From Oscarella lobularis (taxonomy: Eukaryota; Porifera; Homoscleromorpha; Homosclerophorida; Oscarellidae): a DNA stretch of 64,000 nucleotides. The DNA lies in assembly GCF_947507565.1 (NCBI RefSeq), contig NC_089186.1, forward strand, positions 1-64,000, in the 5' to 3' direction. The notes below the pieces were generated by a model. The model ran no database searches. It was not told where the DNA came from and saw only the letters and a list, made by a program, of their open reading frames with translations. The position numbers and the translations under genes were made by a program. Of this stretch, positions 1 to 11,820 are shown piece after piece. Each line of letters starts with the position of its first letter. The first letter of the stretch is position 1.

Positions 1-712
1 AACCCTAACCCTAACCCTAACCCTAACCCTAACCCTAACCCTAACCCTAACCCTAACCCTAACCCTAACCCTAACCCTAACCCTAACCCTAACCCTAACC
101 CTAACCCTAACCCTAACCCTAACCCTAACCCTAACCCTAACCCTAACCCTAACCCTAACCCTAACCCTAACCCTAACCCTAACCCTAACCCTAACCCTAA
201 CCCTAACCCTAACCCTAACCCTAACCCTAACCCTAACCCTAACCCTAACCCTAACCCTAACCCTAACCCTAACCCTAACCCTAACCCTAACCCTAACCCT
301 AACCCTAACCCTAACCCTAACCCTAACCCTAACCCTAACCCTAACCCTAACCCTAACCCTAACCCTAACCCTAACCCTAACCCTAACCCTAACCCTAACC
401 CTAACCCTAACCCTAACCCTAACCCTAACCCTAACCCTAACCCTAACCCTAACCCTAACCCTAACCCTAACCCTAACCCTAACCCTAACCCTAACCCTAA
501 CCCTAACCCTAACCCTAACCCTAACCCTAACCCTAACCCTAACCCTCTAACCCTAACCCTAACCCTAACCCTAACCCTAACCCTAACCCTAACCCTAACC
601 CTAACCCTAACCCTAACCCTAACCCTAACCCTAACCCTAACCCTAACCCTAACCCTAACCCTAACCCTAACCCTAACCCTAACCCTAACCCTAACCCTAA
701 CCCTAACCCTAG
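1..712. repeat. Telomere, (CCCTAA)n
   Basis: About 118 uninterrupted CCCTAA units (TTAGGG on the other strand), the canonical animal telomere. The C-rich strand reads 5' to 3' from base 1, as expected for a left chromosome end. One irregular unit, CCCTCTAA, lies near position 543-550 and shifts the register by two bases; otherwise I see no variant. The array stops abruptly at CCCTAGG. Confidence 0.99.
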
Positions 713-790
713 GCTGGGCTAAGTTGGGCTAGGCTGGGCTAAGTTGGGCTAGGCTGGGCTAAGTTGGGCTAGGCTGGGCTAAGTTGGGCG
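711..790. repeat. Telomere-adjacent 20-bp G-rich repeat, 4 copies
   Basis: Four head-to-tail copies of AGGCTGGGCTAAGTTGGGCT, itself made of two related 10-bp halves. It abuts the last telomere unit directly. It has regularly spaced GGG runs and a GGGCTAAG core that looks like a decayed TTAGGG-type unit. Confidence 0.95.
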
Positions 791-1389
791 TGGTTTGAGC
801 ATGCGCTTACGGTGTGGGCGGCGTTAGCCCCAAAAGTGTGGTGACGTTAAGCAAGATTAACTGCCACGGGCACCCGCGGCGCTTCCTAATTAGGAAGTGC
901 TTCATTATTTTACAGAAATTATGTGTTTCTAAAATTGCCACTTTCTTTGGTTGCGAATTTGGTTTTTCGTTTTTATATACAATTAACGATGAAAGACAAG
1001 TATATCGTTGTACGTTCTTTTCGCTCAATTGTTTTTCTATCTTCTGATTTTGCGCGATTTTCCTATTGTTTTTTGTTTCTCGGCGTTTGAAGGGCGTTAG
1101 AAGGTGATCGCTGCTGAAAGAAAACATTAAACATTGAAGCGAATGAAAGCTGTAGCGCGGTTTAGCTTTCTCTGGCGTTTCGAGGGCACAAGAGAGACTC
1201 GCGTTTTCTCCATCGTTTTGGCGCTTCTGCGCCTTACGCAAAGCTTTACTATTATCGCTCTTGGCCACAGAGGAATGGCTAGCATGAAATATAAGGTCTA
1301 TGAGTAATTTTATTAGAAATAGAAAATTACACAAAGGAACTATGAGTAAACTTGGGATACCTCTATAGTTATTACTCTAAGCCTAGTCC
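791..1389. other. Single-copy subtelomeric sequence, no supported gene
   Basis: No tandem repeat. A 175-codon open frame exists on the minus strand here, but it has no recognisable domain and no supporting splice structure, so I do not call it. This may be 3' flank of the exon fragment just to the right. Confidence 0.5.
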
Positions 1390-1512
1390 TTATGGAAGAC
1401 GTTTCGCGATGTAACTTCTTACCTCAACATCTGCATAGGGATCCGGATGGTCTTTGACATAGCTACACGCCCGAAGGATATTCTGTCGCGTTTTCGCGGC
1501 CCCAAGGGCCCG
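1390..1512 (-). pseudogene. Possible terminal exon fragment next to the telomere
   Basis: Reading the minus strand from 1512, a splice-acceptor-like TTGTTTCAAG is followed by 41 codons including a stop at 1390-1392. The peptide contains RQNILRACSYVKDHPDPYAD and ends EVRSYIAKRLP, with amino-acid composition typical of folded protein. I do not recognise the family. No matching upstream exons are visible to the right, where the sequence turns into the dispersed subtelomeric unit, so this is more likely a truncated last exon than a whole gene. It could also be a chance open frame. Confidence 0.3.
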
Positions 1513-1840
1513 CTTGAAACAAGGGAAGATACACCTAAAAAATAAAAAACAATTTTATTTTTTGGTTGCTATGGCAACGATACTTTGGCTATCAACAACT
1601 CCGGGGTCAGAGAGACCAGATAAAAAATCTCGGCTCGATCCGACAAAGGGAAGGCACTTTGCCAACGTCGCAAAGATGTACAAAAAGCCAAAAAGTTTAC
1701 GAGTAGAAATTTCACTCAAAAATTTGACCGACGGCCACCAAACCCTTTCGTCCCTTGCGTACCACCCAATAGAAATTCTCTCCAGGAAAAATCGCGAACG
1801 AATTCCTTCAGGGGACGGAGAAAATCGAAAAACAATTTCG
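1513..1840. other. CpG-containing spacer, nothing recognised
   Basis: Non-repetitive sequence between the exon fragment and the subtelomeric unit. A 118-codon open frame on the plus strand covers part of it, but it has no recognisable domain and is not supported as a gene. Confidence 0.4.
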
Positions 1841-2600
1841 AATTTTCTCGTTCGCGATCAAACGACTTAAAAATTGTGCCATTTCGCCACAAAACGTCGC
1901 ACGACGACCGGACCACGACCAATCGAATCGCCAACGACGACTCTATAAGATTGGTTCAAAGCCATGTCGAAATTCGCGAATTTTCGACATAAAAACGTGT
2001 CAAATAAACAAACACGCCTTCTCGCGTGCGTCGAAATCACCCCACCTTTGCGACGCCGTCGTGCCTCAACGACGCCACGTACGGCGACAAACGTACCATC
2101 GATCGAAACCCTATATCATCTAGTTTTCGATTTTCGATTCGCCGACGGCATACGATACGCCGTTTGTCGTGGAGCGAGCGCGAAAGTTAAGGGCCACGCC
2201 CCCTTTTCGCACATCGAAATCGTCGCAAACGACTCGAAATACGCCACGGAATGCCGCTAAACGCTTCGTAACGTTTCGAAAACATGATTCCGCGTCGAAA
2301 CGAAACGATTCCAGCGCATTTCGCAGGGCGCGTCGCACCTTGGCGACCCGACGCCTCGATTTCGATCGTTTCGCGCCATTGCGAACGGTCGAACGGGTTC
2401 TAAACTACTCAAGACTCACCTCTTTCACTCTTTTGACTTCGCTCAAGCTTCGAATCTGTCGTTTTGAGCCATTTTCCATTCATTCGTAACAAACGAGTCA
2501 AGCGCGCTAACGCACGCACGTGACTATGGTGGATTATATAAGTGACGTCAAAAAAAGTATTGAAAACCAAGATTTCAAACTATTTACAATCGATAATAGT
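1840..2600. repeat. Dispersed subtelomeric unit, copy 1
   Basis: CpG-rich block resembling 11010-11790 throughout; its last part (about 2234-2580) matches 34613-34955 closely. Shared landmarks in order are a TTTTTGACATAAAA-like stretch, CGCCGTTTG, an ACGCCCCCTTTT box, CGAAACGAAACG, a GCGCGCTAAC box and the CACGTGAC / TGACGTCA pair. Copies 1 and 4 form one subfamily, copies 2 and 3 another. No conserved open reading frame survives across copies, so this is a non-coding duplicated element. Confidence 0.8.
2517..2550. promoter_or_regulatory. E-box plus CRE pair, copy 1
   Basis: CACGTGAC (2517-2524) is followed 26 bp downstream, start to start, by TGACGTCA (2543-2550). CACGTG is the E-box bound by bHLH-zip factors and TGACGTCA is the full palindromic CRE bound by CREB/ATF factors. 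In this copy a TATATAAG sequence sits between them (2535-2542). Binding is inferred from motif identity only. Confidence 0.55.
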
Positions 2601-2639
2601 GTAGCAGGGGTTTGCGAGGGTGTTCGAGGCAAAACGGTA

Positions 2640-3300
2640 CACGTTAAGCGTTAAACGAGCCCGAATTCCACTCGACGGCAGCTCTACACAGTCTGTTCGC
2701 TCTAACTCGGTTCGCTTTGTACCTAACCCGATCCCTACCTTCTAAACCTTCACCCCAGTATCTGTCCACGCGGTTCTCGCTTTCCACGTGTCCGTTGCGC
2801 CTGTTATGACGACTGGAACGGCGCGTCGTTCGTATTCTCGAAAATTGTCCTAGGACAATTTTATAATTGTCCCAGAACAAATTGTCCCAAGGACAAATTG
2901 CCCCAAGGACAATTTTGAAAAGATCCTTTACTCATAATGAAGGTAGAACCTTCACTCCTAATGAAGGTACAGGGTTCTGCCGAGAATATTTTTAGTGTGG
3001 GAAGAAGGTATGGAAGGATAGATAAAATACGCAATTTTAAAAAAAGTCCGAGACAATTTTAAAAATCGTCAAAGACAATTTTAAAATGGTCCTAGGCAAT
3101 TTAAAAAATTTCTTAAAACGATTTTTAAAATTGTCTTGGACCATTTTTAAAACTGTTTTGGCGATTTTTAAATTTTTTAAATTGTCTCAGGACAATTTTA
3201 AAAATTGTCCCAAGACAATTTTAAAGGATTGTCTTGGAACAATTTTTAAAATTGTCCTGAGACAATTTTAGACTTGTGAAATGTCTGGGGACAATCTTTA
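2640..3300. repeat. Degenerate palindromic GGACAATT repeats with unique flank
   Basis: After about 190 bp of single-copy sequence come several GGACAAATTGTCC-like palindromes (2845-2920), a few AAGGTAGAACCTTCACT units (2938-2970), and from about 3045 a series of GACAATTTTAAAATTGTC-type inverted repeats. These are diverged relatives of the 15-bp palindromic arrays found further right. Confidence 0.7.
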
Positions 3301-3304
3301 GAAA

Positions 3305-6025
3305 TGTCTTGAGATCTACGAATCTACGATCTACGAATCTACGATCTACAAATCTACAAATCTACGATCTACAAATCTAACGATCTACAAATCTACAATC
3401 TACAAATCTACGATCTACGAATCTACGATCTACGAATGTACAATCTACGAATCTAACGATCTACAAATCTACAATCTACAAATCTACGATCTACAAATCT
3501 ACGATCTACGATCTACGATCTACAATCTACAAATCTAACGATCTACAAATCTACAAATCTACAAATCTACAATCTACGATCTACAATCTACAAATCTACG
3601 ATCTACAATCTATAATCTACAAATCTACGAATCTACGATCTACAAATCTACAATCTACAAATCTACGATCTCCGAATCTACGATCTACGAATCTACGATC
3701 TACAAATGTACAAATCTACGATCTATATTTACAATCTACAAATCTAACGATCTACAAATCTACAATCTACAAATCTACGATCTACAAATCTACGATCTAC
3801 GATCTACGATCTACAATCTACAAATCTAACGATCTACAAATCTACAAATCTACAAATCTACAATCTACGATCTACAATCTACAAATCTACGATCTACAAT
3901 CTATAATCTACAAATCTACGAATCTACGATCTACAAATCTACAATCTACAAATCTACGATCTCCGAATCTACGATCTACGAATCTACGATCTACAAATGT
4001 ACAAATCTACGATCTATATTTACAATCTACAAATCTAACGATCTACAAATCTACAATCTACAAATCTACGATCTACAAATCTACGATCTACGATCTACGA
4101 TCTACAATCTACAAATCTAACGATCTACAAATCTACAAATCTACAAATCTACAATCTACGATCTACAATCTACAAATCTACGATCTACAATCTATAATCT
4201 ACAAATCTACGAATCTACGATCTACAAATCTACAATCTACAAATCTACGATCTCCGAATCTACGATCTACGAATCTACGATCTACAAATGTACAAATCTA
4301 CGATCTATATTTACAATCTACAAATCTAACGATCTACAAATCTACAATCTACAAATCTACGATCTACGAATCTACGATCTACGAATCTACAATCTACGAA
4401 TCTAACGATCTACAAATCTACAATCTACAAATCTACGATCTACAAATCTACGATCTACGATCTACGAATCTACAATCTACAAATCTAAAAATCTACGATC
4501 TACGAATCTACGATCTACAATCTACAAATCTAACGATCTACAAATCTACAAATCTACAAATCTACAATCTACGATCTACAATCTACAAATCTACGATCTA
4601 CAATCTATAATCTACAAATCTACGAATCTACGATCTACAAATCTACGATCTACAAATCTACAATCTACAAATCGAAGCTACAAATCTACAAAATCGAAGC
4701 TACGAATCTACAAATCTACGAATCTACAAATCTACAAATCTACAAATCGAAGCTACAAATCTACTACAAATCTACGATCTACGAATCTACGATCTACAAA
4801 TGTACAAATCTACGATCTATATTTACAATCTACAAATCTAACGATCTACAAATCTACAATCTACATATCTACGATCTACGAATCTACAATCTACGAATCT
4901 ACAATCTACGAATCTAACGATCTACAAATCTACAATCTACAAATCTACGATCTACAAATCTACGATCTACGATCTACGAATCTACAATCTACAAATCTAA
5001 AAATCTACGATCTACGAATCTACGATCTACAATCTACAAATCTAACGATCTACAAATCTACAAATCTACAAATCTACAATCTACGATCTACAATCTACAA
5101 ATCTACGATCTACAATCTATAATCTACAAATCTACGAATCTACGATCTACAAATCTACGATCTACAAATCTACAATCTACAAATCGAAGCTACAAATCTA
5201 CAAAATCGAAGCTACGAATCTACAAATCTACGAATCTACAAATCTACAAATCTACAAATCGAAGCTACAAATCTACTACAAATCTACGATCTACGAATCT
5301 ACAATCTACAAATCTACAATCTACGAATTTACGATCTACAATCTACAAATCTAAAAATCTACAATCTATAATCTACAAATCTACGAATCTACGATCTACA
5401 AATCTACGATCTATAATCTACAAATCGAAGCTACAAATCTACGAATCTACAAATCTACAAATCTACAAATCTACAAATCTACAAATCTACATTCTACAAA
5501 TCTACAAATCTACGAATCTACAAATCTACAAATCTACAAATCTACAAATCTACTACAAATCTACGATCTACGAATCTACGATCTACGAATCTACGATCTA
5601 CGAATCTACTATCTACAAATCTACAAATCTACGAATCTACAAATCTACAATCTACGAATCTACTATCTACAAATCTACAAATCTACGAATCTACAAATCT
5701 ACAATCTACAAAACTACAAATCTACGATCTACGAATCTACAATCTACAAATCTACAAATCTACGAATCTACAAATCTACAATCTACAAAACTACAAATCT
5801 ACGAATCTACAAATCTACTAATCTACAATCTACAAATCTACGATCTACGAATCTACGATCTACGAATCTACAATCTACAAATCTACAAATCTACGATCTA
5901 CGAATCTACGATCTACGAATCTACAATCTACAAATCTACAAATCTACAATCTACGAATCTACGATCTACGAATCTACAATCTACGAATCTACAAATCTAC
6001 AATCTACAAATCTACAATCTACCTA
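3305..6025. repeat. 7-8-bp satellite, (A/G)ATCTAC family
   Basis: About 2.7 kb made almost entirely of AAATCTAC, GATCTAC and GAATCTAC units. Higher-order structure is visible. The marker GATCTATATTTACAATC recurs at about 3719, 4010 and 4301 (291-bp steps). The marker CGAAGCTACAAATCTACTAC recurs at 4748 and 5260 (512-bp step). Confidence 0.95.
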
Positions 6026-6150
6026 CCATCTAATTTTTCTTGGGACAATTTTTAAAATTGTCTTGGACCATTTATAAAATCGTCTTGGACCATTTTTAAA
6101 ATTGTCTTGGACCATTTTAAAAATTGTCTTGGACGGTTGTTTTGGACGAT
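6026..6150. repeat. Diverged GGACAATTTTTAAAATTGTC repeats
   Basis: About five inverted-repeat units in which the two GGACAATT half-sites of the 15-bp palindromic family are separated by a longer A/T spacer. Confidence 0.75.
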
Positions 6151-6249
6151 GTACCCGGCAGTAATTATTGCAAGCTACGGGCTGCCATAACGTTATAGTA
6201 GTATGGGTCGGCGATAGGCGAGTAAGGGTCGGGGCCGACCCATGCCGAC

Positions 6250-6690
6250 CCATGTGGGCAGAACCCTGAAGGTAGAACTTTTACTCGTTGTGAATGTAGA
6301 ACCTTCACTCGTAGTAAAGGTAGAACCTTTACTCGTTGTGGAGGTAGAGCCTTTACTCGTAGTGTAGATAGAACCTTCACTAATATAGAAGGTAAAACCT
6401 TCCCTTGTTGTGAAGGTATAACCTTCACTCATAGTGAAGGTAGAACTTTCACTCCTAGTGAAGGCAGAACCTTCCATCGAAGTGAAGGTAGAATCATCAC
6501 TCTTTGTGAAGGTAGAACCTTCACTCCTAACGAAGGTAAAACTTGTACTACTAATGAAATTAGAACATTCACTACTAATGAATGATCTCTCCTAATGAAG
6601 GTAGAACCTTCACTCGTTGTGAAGGTAGAACTTTCACTCGCTGTGAAGGTACAACCTACACTCCTAGTGAAGGTAGAACTTTCACTTGTT
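6250..6690. repeat. 24-bp tandem repeat with 9-bp inverted arms
   Basis: About 18 degenerate copies with consensus arms ACCTTCACT and AGTGAAGGT around a 3-bp centre, joined by AGA. The cleanest unit is near 6420-6440. A partial set also occurs at 2938-2970. Confidence 0.85.
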
Positions 6691-6768
6691 GAGAATAAAT
6701 ACCGAATTAATTCCGAATAAATGCCGCATTAATTCCGAATAAATGCCGCATTAATTACGAATAAATTC
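6691..6768. repeat. 22-bp GAATAAATGCCGCATTAATTC repeat, about 3 copies
   Basis: Short palindromic repeat related to the array at 34396-34612, where the arms are GAATAAATGC and GCATTTATTC. Confidence 0.8.
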
Positions 6769-6769
6769 T

Positions 6770-7645
6770 CCCCAAGACAAATTGTCCCCAGGTAAAATTG
6801 TCCCAGGACAAATTGTCTCAGGACAAATTGTCCCAGGACAAATTGTACCGAGGACAAATTGTCCCAGGACAAATTGTCCCCAGGAAAAATTGTCCCCAGG
6901 ACAAATCGTCCCCAGGAAAAATTGTCCAGGACAAATTGTCCCAGGACAAATTGTCCCAGGACAAATTGTCCCAGGAGAAATTCTCCCCAGGACAAATTGT
7001 CCCAGAACAAATTGTCCCCAGGACAAATTGTCCCAGGACAAATTGTCCCAGGACAAATTGTCCCCAGCACAAATTGCCCCAGGATAAATTGTCCCAGGAT
7101 AAAAGATTGTCCCAGGACAATTTGTCCAGGGGACAAATTGTCCCAGGACAAATTGTCCCAGGACAAATTGTCCACAGATTGTCCCAGGATAAAAGATTGT
7201 CCCAGGACAATTTGTCCCCTGGACAATTTGTCCAGGGGACAAATTGTCCCAGGATAAATTGTCCAGGGGACAAATTGTCCCAGGACAAATTGTCCCAGGA
7301 CAAATTGTCCACAGAACAAATTGTCCCAGGACAAATTGTCTTAGGACAAATTGTCCCCAGGAAAAATTGTCCCAGGACAAATTGTCCCCAGGACAAATTG
7401 TCCCAGGAAAAATTGTCCCAGGACAAATTGTCCCCAGGACAAATTGTCCCAGGACAAATTGTCCCAGGACAAATTGTCCCAGGACAAATTGTCCCCAGGA
7501 CAAATTGTCCCAGGACAAATTGTCCCAGGACAAATTGTCCCCAGGACAAATTGTACCCAGGACAAATTGTCACAGGACAAATTGTCACAGGACAAATTGT
7601 CACAGGACAAATTGTCCCCAGGACAAATTGTCCCAGAACAAATCC
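6770..7645. repeat. 15-bp palindromic satellite, block A
   Basis: About 55 copies of CCAGGACAAATTGTC (15-16 bp). Each contains GGACAA-A-TTGTCC, a perfect inverted repeat with a one-base centre. The 15-bp period keeps several frames open on both strands and yields long low-complexity conceptual peptides; these are artefacts, not genes. Confidence 0.97.
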
Positions 7646-9195
7646 TCCCAAAAATTACAGCGAAATTACAGGGGGTTAGCCAACGGGTATCTCCTGTAAT
7701 AAACTACAGCGAAATTACAGGGGCTAGCCAACGGGTCTCTCCTGTCATAAATTACAGCGAAATTATAGGGGGTTAGCCAACGGGTTTCTCCTGTAATAAA
7801 TTAAAGCGAATTTACAGGGGCTAGCCAACAGGTATCTCCTGTAATAAATTAAGGCGAAATTACAGGGGGTTAGCCAACGGGTCTCTCCTGTAATAAATTA
7901 CTGCGAATTTACAGGGGCTAGCCAACGGGTCTCTCCTGTAATAAATTACAGCGAATTTACAGGGGGTTAGCCAACGGGTTTCTCCTGTAATAAATTACAG
8001 CGAATTTACAGAGGCTAGCCAATGGGTCTCTCCTGTAATAAATTACAGCGAAATTACAGAGGCTAGCCAACGGGTCTCTCCTGTAATAAATTACAGCGAA
8101 ATTACAGGGGTTAGCCAACGGGTCTCTCCTGTAATAAACTACAGCGAAATTACAGGGGTTAGCCAACGGGTCTCTCCTGTAATAAATTACAGCGAAATTA
8201 TGGGGGGTTAGCCAACGGGTCTCTCCTGTAATAAATTACTGCGAATTTACAGGGGCTAGCCAACGGGTCTCTCCTGTAATAAATTACAGCGAATTTACAG
8301 GGGGTTAGCCAACGGGTTTCTCCTGTAATAAATTACAGCGAATTTACAGAGGCTAGCCAATGGGTCTCTCCTGTAATAAATTACAGCGAAATTACAGAGG
8401 CTAGCCAACGGGTCTCTCCTGTAATAAATTACAGCGAAATTACAGGGGTTAGCCAACGGGTCTCTCCTGTAATAAACTACAGCGAAATTACAGGGGTTAG
8501 CCAACGGGTCTCTCCTGTAATAAATTACAGCGAAATTACAGGGGTTAGCCAACGGGTCTCTCCTGTAATAAACTACAGCGAAATTACAGGGGTTAGCCAA
8601 CGGGTCTCTCCTGTAATAAATTACAGCGAAATTATGGGGGGTTAGCCAACGGGTCTCTCCTGTAATAAATTACAGCGAAATTACAGGGGGCTAGCCAACG
8701 GGTCTCTCCTGTAATAAATTACAGCGAAATTACAGGGTCTAGACAACAAGTCTCTCCTGTAAAAAATTACAGCCAAATTACAGGGGGTTCGCTAACGGGT
8801 CTCTCCTGTAATAAACTATAGCGAAATTACAGGGGCTAGCCAACGGGTCTCTCCTGTAAAAAATTACAGACAAATTACAGGGGGCTAGCCAACGGGTTTC
8901 CCTGTAAAAAATTACAGCGAAATTACAGGGGCTAGCCAACGGGTCTCTCCTGTAATAAACTACAGCGAAATTACAGGGGGTTAGCAAACGGGTCTCTCCT
9001 GTAATAGATTACAGTGAAATTACAGGGGGTTAGAGAAGGGGTCTCTCCTGTGATAAACTACAGCGAAATTACAGGGGCTACCCAACGGGTCTCTCCTGTA
9101 ATAAATTACAGCGAAATTACAGGGGGCTAGCCAACGGGTCTCTCCTGTAATAAATTACAGCGAAATTACAGGGGCTAGCCAACGGGTCTCTCCTG
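7646..9195. repeat. 48-bp satellite, block 1
   Basis: About 32 copies of a 47-48-bp monomer. It contains GGGGTTAGCCAACGGGTCTC, then CTCCTGTAATAAATTACAG, then CGAAATTACAG. CTGTAAT-AA-ATTACAG is a perfect inverted repeat in every intact copy. A segment of about 338 bp is duplicated inside the block (marker ATTACTGCGAATTT at about 7897 and 8235). Confidence 0.96.
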
Positions 9196-9740
9196 TGAGG
9201 ACAAATTGACCCAGGAAAAATTGTCCGAGGACAAATTGTCCCCAGGACAAATTCTCCCAGGACAAATTGTCCAAGGACAAATTGTCCCTGGGATAAATTT
9301 TCCCCAAGACAAATTTTCCCAGGACAAATTGTCCTAGGACAAATTCTCCCAGGACAAATTGTCCCAGGACCAATTGTCCCCAGGACAAATAGTCCCAGGA
9401 CAAATTGTCCCTGGACAAATTGTCCCAGGACCAATTGTCCCCAGGACAAATTGTGCCAGGACAATTTGTCCTGGGGACAAATTGTGCCAGGACAATTTGT
9501 CCTTGGGACAAATTGTGCCAGGACAATTTGTGCCAGGACAATTTGTCCTGGGGACAAATTGTCCCAAGGACAATTTGTCCTGGGGACAAATTGTCCCAGG
9601 ACAATTTGTCCCAGGACAAATTCTCCCCAGGAGAAATTCTCCCAGGACAAATAGTCCCAGGACAAATTGTCCCTGGACAAATTGTCCCAGGACAAATTGT
9701 CCCAGGACAATTTGTCCTGGGGACAATTGTCCCCAGGACA
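9196..9740. repeat. 15-bp palindromic satellite, block B
   Basis: About 35 copies of the GGACAA-A-TTGTCC monomer. Orientation-reversed phases are visible as GGACAATTTGTCC between 9470 and 9720, showing local inversion or mixing of units. Confidence 0.95.
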
Positions 9741-10200
9741 ACTCTACCTACATCACATACCTTTGCCCCCTCGAGAGTCATCCTTCCTTCTGATTGCCTT
9801 TCCTCCCCTTCCCACACGCGTCCCTTGCTTATATCCTTCTTCCTTACATATATAAAGAAACAAATTAGAGACCCCTCAATAACTAAAACTCTACCTACAT
9901 CACATACCTTTGCTCCATCCATACCCATCGTTCCTTCTGATTGTTTTTCCTTCCTTTCCCTCCCCTCTCACTCGCGTCCCTTGCTTATATCCATCTTTCT
10001 TACGCTCTTACACATCTAAAGAAACGAATTAGAGACCCCTCAATAACTAAAACTCTACCTACATCACATACCATCGATCCCTTGATATTCCTTCTCCTCC
10101 CTGCCTGCTTGTTCCTCTTCTCCCTCGCGCCCCATCTCCTTGTCATTGTTCCTCCCATCCCTATGCCCCTAAGAAAACTAATTAGAAATATGTAACACAA
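9741..10200. repeat. Tandem repeat of about 150-160 bp, 3 copies
   Basis: The marker ACTCTACCTACATCACATAC starts at about 9741, 9888 and 10052 (steps near 147 and 164 bp). Each unit continues with pyrimidine-rich TTCCTTCTGATTG-like sequence, GCGTCCCTTGCTTATATCC and AATTAGAGACCCCTCAATAA. The third copy is diverged. No coding potential recognised. Confidence 0.85.
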
Positions 10201-10335
10201 TTAGGAACCATTATATACCTATCAGTATTGACTCTGCCCTAACATTGCCCCTATACACATTAACAAAGCCACACAACTCATAAACAATTGCACGGCACTT
10301 ATCTGACATCCTCCAGAAACCCCCTGTTTACAAAA

Positions 10336-10750
10336 AGGGAGAAGGCAAAAGGCACAGGAGAAGGCAAAAGGCAAAGGGAGAAGGCAAAAGGCAAAGGGAG
10401 AAGGCAAAAGGCAAAGGGAGAAGGAAAAAGGCAAAGGGAGAAGGCAAAAGGCAAAGGGAAAAAGCAAAAGGCAAAGGGAGAAGGCAAAAGGCAAAGGGAG
10501 AAGGAAAAAGGCAAAGGGAGAAGGCAAAAGGCAAAGGGAGAAGGAAAAAGGCAAAGGGAGAAGGCAAAAGGCAAAGGGAAAAGGCAAAAGGCAAAGGGAG
10601 AAGGCAAAAGGCAAAGGGAGAAGGCAAAAGGCAAAGGGAGAAGGCAAAAGGCAAAGGAGAAAGCAAAAGGCAAAGGGAGAAGGCAAAAGGCAAAAAGAAA
10701 AGGCAAAGGAGAAAGCAAAAGGCAAAGGGAGAAGGCAAAAGGCATAGGAG
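10336..10750. repeat. 20-bp purine-rich satellite
   Basis: About 20 copies of AAGGCAAAAGGCAAAGGGAG with small length changes; nearly all purine on the plus strand apart from one C per 10 bp. It is preceded by about 135 bp of single-copy sequence and followed by three GGACAAATTGTC units (10753-10797). Confidence 0.95.
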
Positions 10751-10797
10751 AAGGACAAATTGTCCCCAGGACAAATTGTCCCCAGGACAAATTGTCG

Positions 10798-11820
10798 CCA
10801 AATTCCAAACCACAATGCTCTACGATGAAGGGAAAGACGTCTACGAGACGTTCGAAACGAGTCCGAAACGCAAAAGTTGGATTTAGCGAAATTTTGACCA
10901 AATTTCGATCCCACGCGAAAAAAACCTTTTCGCGCCTTTCAGCCATCCCAAATCCTCCTCAAAAAACCGAAAAACGGCTGCAGAAACGACTGCACGGCGC
11001 AGAAAATCGAAGGACAAAAATCGATTTTCCAATTCGCGACTCGTTTCGCGAAAAAGCGCACAACTCTGCAAGGAGACGTCGCACGAACACCGCACCGGTG
11101 CCATTCGATTCGTCGTGGTCTGACAAATAAAACCTGGTACCACGTTTACCAATTTTCGCCAATTTTTGACATAAAATTAAGCGAAACCAACAATACGCCT
11201 ACGCGCGTACACCGTAAACGACACCACCTTAACCGTGCCGCCACTCCGCGACGGCGCGTCGTACGACGATAAGCGGCACTTCGATCGAGAGGGCATATGG
11301 TGCAGTTTACAAATTGCCGCCACTCGACGGCATCCGAGTCGCCGTTTGCCGTAGAGCACGTGCGAAAGAAAGGGAACACGCCCCCTTTTACGGACACATT
11401 AATTCGGCAAAAACGACGCCGAAAGCGACGCTTCGCGTCGCAAAACGTTCTAAACCGTCTCGAATCCTTCGTTTCGAAGCCATTCGAAACGAAAAATTCA
11501 CTATTCGAAACTCGCGCCACAACTTGGCGACGCGACGCGTTCGTACGCGCGCTCCGGGGGCGACGAACGCTCTAAAAATGCTTCGTAACTATCTACTACT
11601 TACATTTTGACGTCGCTCGGACCTTCGCATCGTAGAAAACGAGCCAGAAACAGTGTTTCTTCGAAAGGGGACGCGCGCGCTAACATAAGCACGTGACCTC
11701 ACGGGTTTAACAATGTGACGTCATAAATAAACTATTACAAATCGGGGTTTCAAATTGCTACGCCTATAGAATGGCACGGCAACACGTACAGAGCGGTTTC
11801 GCGAACATTGGACGAGTGTA
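10798..11820. repeat. Dispersed subtelomeric unit, copy 2 (longest)
   Basis: CpG-rich, non-tandem block homologous to 1840-2600 over about 11010-11790. The last 220 bp are nearly identical to 14385-14635. The block ends at GCGGTTTCGCGAACATTGGA, immediately before a 15-bp palindromic array. Short open frames exist on both strands but are not conserved between copies. Confidence 0.8.
11690..11723. promoter_or_regulatory. E-box plus CRE pair, copy 2
   Basis: CACGTGAC at 11690-11697 and TGACGTCA at 11716-11723, again 26 bp apart. The 18-bp spacer (CTCACGGGTTTAACAATG) differs from that of copy 1. No TATA-like sequence lies in the spacer. Confidence 0.55.

Noticed and set aside
807-1334. 175-codon minus-strand frame near the telomere
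   Set aside because: No recognisable domain, low-complexity Lys/Asn/Ser composition and no homologous support.
6770-7700. Long overlapping open frames rich in PGQIV / WGQFVLG
   Set aside because: They exist in several frames of both strands because the 15-bp palindromic monomer is a multiple of three with few stops. No domain or codon signal.
10288-11130. Lys/Gly/Glu-rich frame of 280 codons
   Set aside because: Spans the 20-bp purine-rich repeat and then the duplicated subtelomeric unit. Not conserved in the other unit copies.
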